A DNA stretch of 6,842 bases from DATAFT01 sp035544635. GTDB taxonomy: Bacteria > Acidobacteriota > Thermoanaerobaculia > Multivoradales > Multivoraceae. The position numbers and the translations under genes are program-made. The notes beneath the pieces were generated by a model. The model worked only from the letters and a program-made list of their open reading frames with translations. It had not been told where the DNA came from and ran no database searches. Positions 4,586 through 6,842 of the stretch are shown in pieces (position 1 is the first letter of the stretch; the number at the start of each line of letters is the position of its first letter). Location: the NCBI GenBank assembly GCA_035544635.1, contig DATKDQ010000255.1, forward strand, positions 1 through 6,842, read 5' to 3'.

Positions 4586-6842
4586 TCAAGGGGTGGCCGA
4601 GCCCGTTCGCCTGCGCCACATGCCGGCTGCCAGCACTGCGCCGAGCACGAGGGCGACCAGAGCCGCCACCCAGGCCGCGATCATCTCGGGAATCGCCGAG
4701 ACTCGAATCTCGACGTGATGCCGCCCCGGCGGGACGACGACGCCGAGCAGGCACAGGTTCGCGGGGACCGTGGGCAGCTCGCGGTCGCCGGCGAAGGCGC
4801 GCAGAAGGGGCTGGAACGCACGGCGCACGACCACCAGCCCCCCCTCGCCGTCGACCTCGAGCTCGATCCGGTCGGGCTCGATCGAGAGCGCCACGACGCG
4901 GCCGCCGGGCCGGTGCGCGATCGGCTCCGGCACGACGCCCGGGAGCGTGCCCGAGGGCGAGCGCGACACCCGCTCGAAGGCATCGAGCGGGCTGCGTGCG
5001 AGCTCCAGGCTCTCCGGCCACCAGGCGGCGGGCGCCGGCTCGACGGCGCGGAAGTAGAACGACCGCGCGCCGTACGCCTTGTGGATGGAGGCGAGCACGA
5101 GGGAGGGCGCCTCGACCGGCTCCGGCGAGACCAGGACGTCCGCCCCCACCACCTCGAGCCAGCGCGCGCGCTCTCGCCAAGTGGCGTCGCGGATCTCGAT
5201 CGTGAGGAAGCTCGTGAACAGATGGTGCAGGCCCTCGAGGTCGGGCGCGAGCGGGTAAGAGAGACCATGGAGTACGCCCGGAGCCGGGGCTAGCGCCATC
5301 GCCTGGAAGCGCTCGTTGGGATGGTGCGGCCCCGGCGGAAAAACCGGGGGATCGCTCCCGATCTCCCATGGCGGATACGCCATGCGCGCGTTGACCACGG
5401 CGTCGCTCGACCGGGCGATCTCGAAGGGCAGCTCGCGGTAGGGCGCCACCTCGTCGGTCATCCACAGCGGCGCGAGCTGGAGGAGCGCCACGAGCTGGAG
5501 CGCGACCACCGTCTCTGCGCTGCGCAGCCGCACGGCGACAGCGCTGCCCGCGAGGAGCAGCGCGGCGACCACGAGCCCGGCGAGCCATACCTCGCCCTGC
5601 GCCGCCGCGACGCCGGGCGCCGGGTCGGGGGAGCCCCCCACGATGGCGGCGGGGGACCCGCCCAGAGGCCCCACGGCCACCGCACCGGCGGCGGCGACGA
5701 GCGCCGCGAGAAGCAGCGCGTGCGGCAGACGGCCGGCGAGGCCGGCACGGACGCGATCGACACCCTGTGCGGCGAGGAGCGGAAGCATGAGCGCCGGCCA
5801 GAAGAGGAGCTTCTCCGGCGAGCGGAACAATCCCCCGCCGAAGCGCACCAGGGCCTCGCCCGAGAGGCCGAAAGCCCAGGCGAGAAAGAATCCGGCGGCC
5901 GCCACTCCGGCGAGCAGCCTGCCGCTGCGCCAGGCGGCGGCGCCGAGCGCGAGCGCGACCAAGCCGGGATGGATCGAGAAGAAGTACGGCAGGTGATCGA
6001 GCGCGCCCCAGGCGTCGAGCCCCGAAGGGCCGAACCAGCCCGGATAGCCGAAGGGAAACGGCACCAGGAGCTCGAGCAGCCGCTTGGGCTCGAAGGTGTA
6101 GTACGAGGCCTGGCTCGCGAGCACGCCGTGGCTGCCGCGGAAGGAGAAGCCGACGATGCGCCAGGTGGCGACCAACTGCGGCAGCGCGATCGCCGCTCCC
6201 GCGATCCCCACCGTGAGCGCGGAGAGGAGACCGCGCCGCAGGCCCAGACGCGAGATCGCGAGCACGACCAGCGGCGCGCACCCCAGAAGGGCGGTCAAGG
6301 GCTCGCCGCCGTAGAGCGCCATGCCGCACGCGAGGCCACCGAGGGCGGCGCCGCGCGCGCCGCCGCGCACCGCGCCGAGGATCGCGAGCGGCCACCAGGC
6401 GGCGACCGTGAGGACGTTGTAGAAGGTCATCGCCGCGAGCATGAAGCCCGAGCCGGCGTAGGTGAGCCCGGCGAGCACCGCCGCCGCCGCACTGGAGCCG
6501 AGGCCGCGCGCGAGCGCGAGCATCGCCACGCCGGCCAGCAGCCAGTGCAGCGCGTAGTGCAGGTTGAACGCGGGCCAGAACGGCAGCAGGAGGTACAGCA
6601 CGTTCCCGGGATAGAGCGGCACCGTGTTGGGGTTGCCGCGGAAGGCCTGCCCCATGGCCCAGGTCGGGTTGAACGCCGGGACCGAGCCCTCGCGCAGCTC
6701 CGCCGCGCCGAAGGCCTTCCATGGGAAGTGCGAGTGGAAAACGTCGCGGAAGTAGAGCGTGCGCTCGCCCAGCGCGAGCGGCAGCGTGAGCGAGACCCAC
6801 ACCACGAGGATGGCCGCGACCACGATGCCGAGCCGGCGCGGG
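4586..6842 (-). CDS. YfhO-like multi-spanning membrane protein (5' end missing)
   Basis: A large inner-membrane protein. The frame stays open past a GTG at 6823 to the window edge (preceded by PRRLGI), so the true start is probably outside; 745 residues follow the GTG. About a dozen hydrophobic helices span roughly residues 2-455, then a soluble part (about 456-710) and a final helix (713-735) before basic WRRR. The N-terminal loop FRDVFHSHFPWKAF (25-38) follows helix 1, where GT-C glycosyltransferases carry an acidic catalytic residue, here D27. PAFNPTWAMGQAF, and RSPEKLLFWPALMLPLLAAQGVDRV at 334-358, are typical of YfhO relatives. So is the C-terminal VVRRAFQPLLRAFAGDRELPTVPANLCLLGVVVPPGRHHVEI (665-706). 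YfhO proteins are linked to glycosylation of cell-surface polymers; the exact donor and acceptor here are unknown. A sulfatase remnant follows directly downstream on the same strand. The family call is good, the enzymatic role inferred. Confidence 0.8.
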   Translation of the reverse strand, partial: PRRLGIVVAAILVVWVSLTLPLALGERTLYFRDVFHSHFPWKAFGAAELREGSVPAFNPTWAMGQAFRGNPNTVPLYPGNVLYLLLPFWPAFNLHYALHWLLAGVAMLALARGLGSSAAAAVLAGLTYAGSGFMLAAMTFYNVLTVAAWWPLAILGAVRGGARGAALGGLACGMALYGGEPLTALLGCAPLVVLAISRLGLRRGLLSALTVGIAGAAIALPQLVATWRIVGFSFRGSHGVLASQASYYTFEPKRLLELLVPFPFGYPGWFGPSGLDAWGALDHLPYFFSIHPGLVALALGAAAWRSGRLLAGVAAAGFFLAWAFGLSGEALVRFGGGLFRSPEKLLFWPALMLPLLAAQGVDRVRAGLAGRLPHALLLAALVAAAGAVAVGPLGGSPAAIVGGSPDPAPGVAAAQGEVWLAGLVVAALLLAGSAVAVRLRSAETVVALQLVALLQLAPLWMTDEVAPYRELPFEIARSSDAVVNARMAYPPWEIGSDPPVFPPGPHHPNERFQAMALAPAPGVLHGLSYPLAPDLEGLHHLFTSFLTIEIRDATWRERARWLEVVGADVLVSPEPVEAPSLVLASIHKAYGARSFYFRAVEPAPAAWWPESLELARSPLDAFERVSRSPSGTLPGVVPEPIAHRPGGRVVALSIEPDRIELEVDGEGGLVVVRRAFQPLLRAFAGDRELPTVPANLCLLGVVVPPGRHHVEIRVSAIPEMIAAWVAALVALVLGAVLAAGMWRRRTGSATP

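Noticed and set aside
4209..6800. 863-residue open frame on the minus strand overlapping the YfhO-like gene
   Set aside because: Its translation is rich in Arg, Ala, Gly and Pro with no domain pattern, a typical GC-rich shadow of the YfhO frame. Only its last part, past 4586, is informative (sulfatase remnant).
1..6842. tRNA, rRNA, CRISPR array, insertion sequence or integrase
   Set aside because: I saw no cloverleaf with conserved arms, regularly spaced repeats, transposase motifs or terminal inverted repeats.

Overview
The window is a GC-rich (about 70% by eye) bacterial chromosomal segment with six recognisable genes and one gene remnant. Several products carry Sec signal peptides for a periplasm or cell surface, and there is a c-type haem protein. 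Together with a B3 metallo-beta-lactamase and a YfhO-type membrane protein, this suggests a Gram-negative environmental bacterium. The style fits Myxococcota/Desulfobacterota/Binatota-like or Acidobacteriota/Planctomycetota-like genomes. No rRNA or marker gene is present to settle the taxon.

Layout. (1) Positions 1-858 (+) hold the 3' part of a subclass B3 metallo-beta-lactamase gene, open at the left window edge. (2) Positions 859-1092 are non-coding, with a GC-rich hairpin, a sigma70-like promoter and a short repeat around it. (3) Positions 1093-1506 (+) encode a small secreted SnoaL/DUF4440 (NTF2-fold) protein. (4) Positions 1507-1594 lie between converging genes and hold a terminator-like hairpin followed by a perfect 13-bp inverted repeat resembling a REP element. 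(5) Positions 1595-2974 (-) encode a secreted cytochrome c fused to a copper type II (PHM/DBH-like) monooxygenase with all expected copper ligands. (6) Positions 2975-3212 are a divergent intergenic region. (7) Positions 3213-4040 (+) encode a double-hotdog MaoC-like protein, overlapping by ATGA a secreted NIPSNAP-family protein (4037-4447, +); the two form an operon. (8) Positions 4448-4585 are not blank: the minus strand carries the first ~37 codons of a sulfatase, frameshifted and cut off next to the NIPSNAP stop codon. (9) Positions 4586-6842 (-) encode a large YfhO-like, probably GT-C-fold, membrane protein running off the right edge. The sulfatase remnant lies immediately downstream of it in the same orientation.

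The genes do not form one obvious pathway. The clear functional units are the MaoC-like/NIPSNAP pair and a former YfhO-sulfatase tandem that appears to have been broken. I saw no complete new defence, mobile or biosynthetic system. The items most worth a second look are the truncated sulfatase and its junction, the haem-copper monooxygenase fusion, and the REP-like palindrome.
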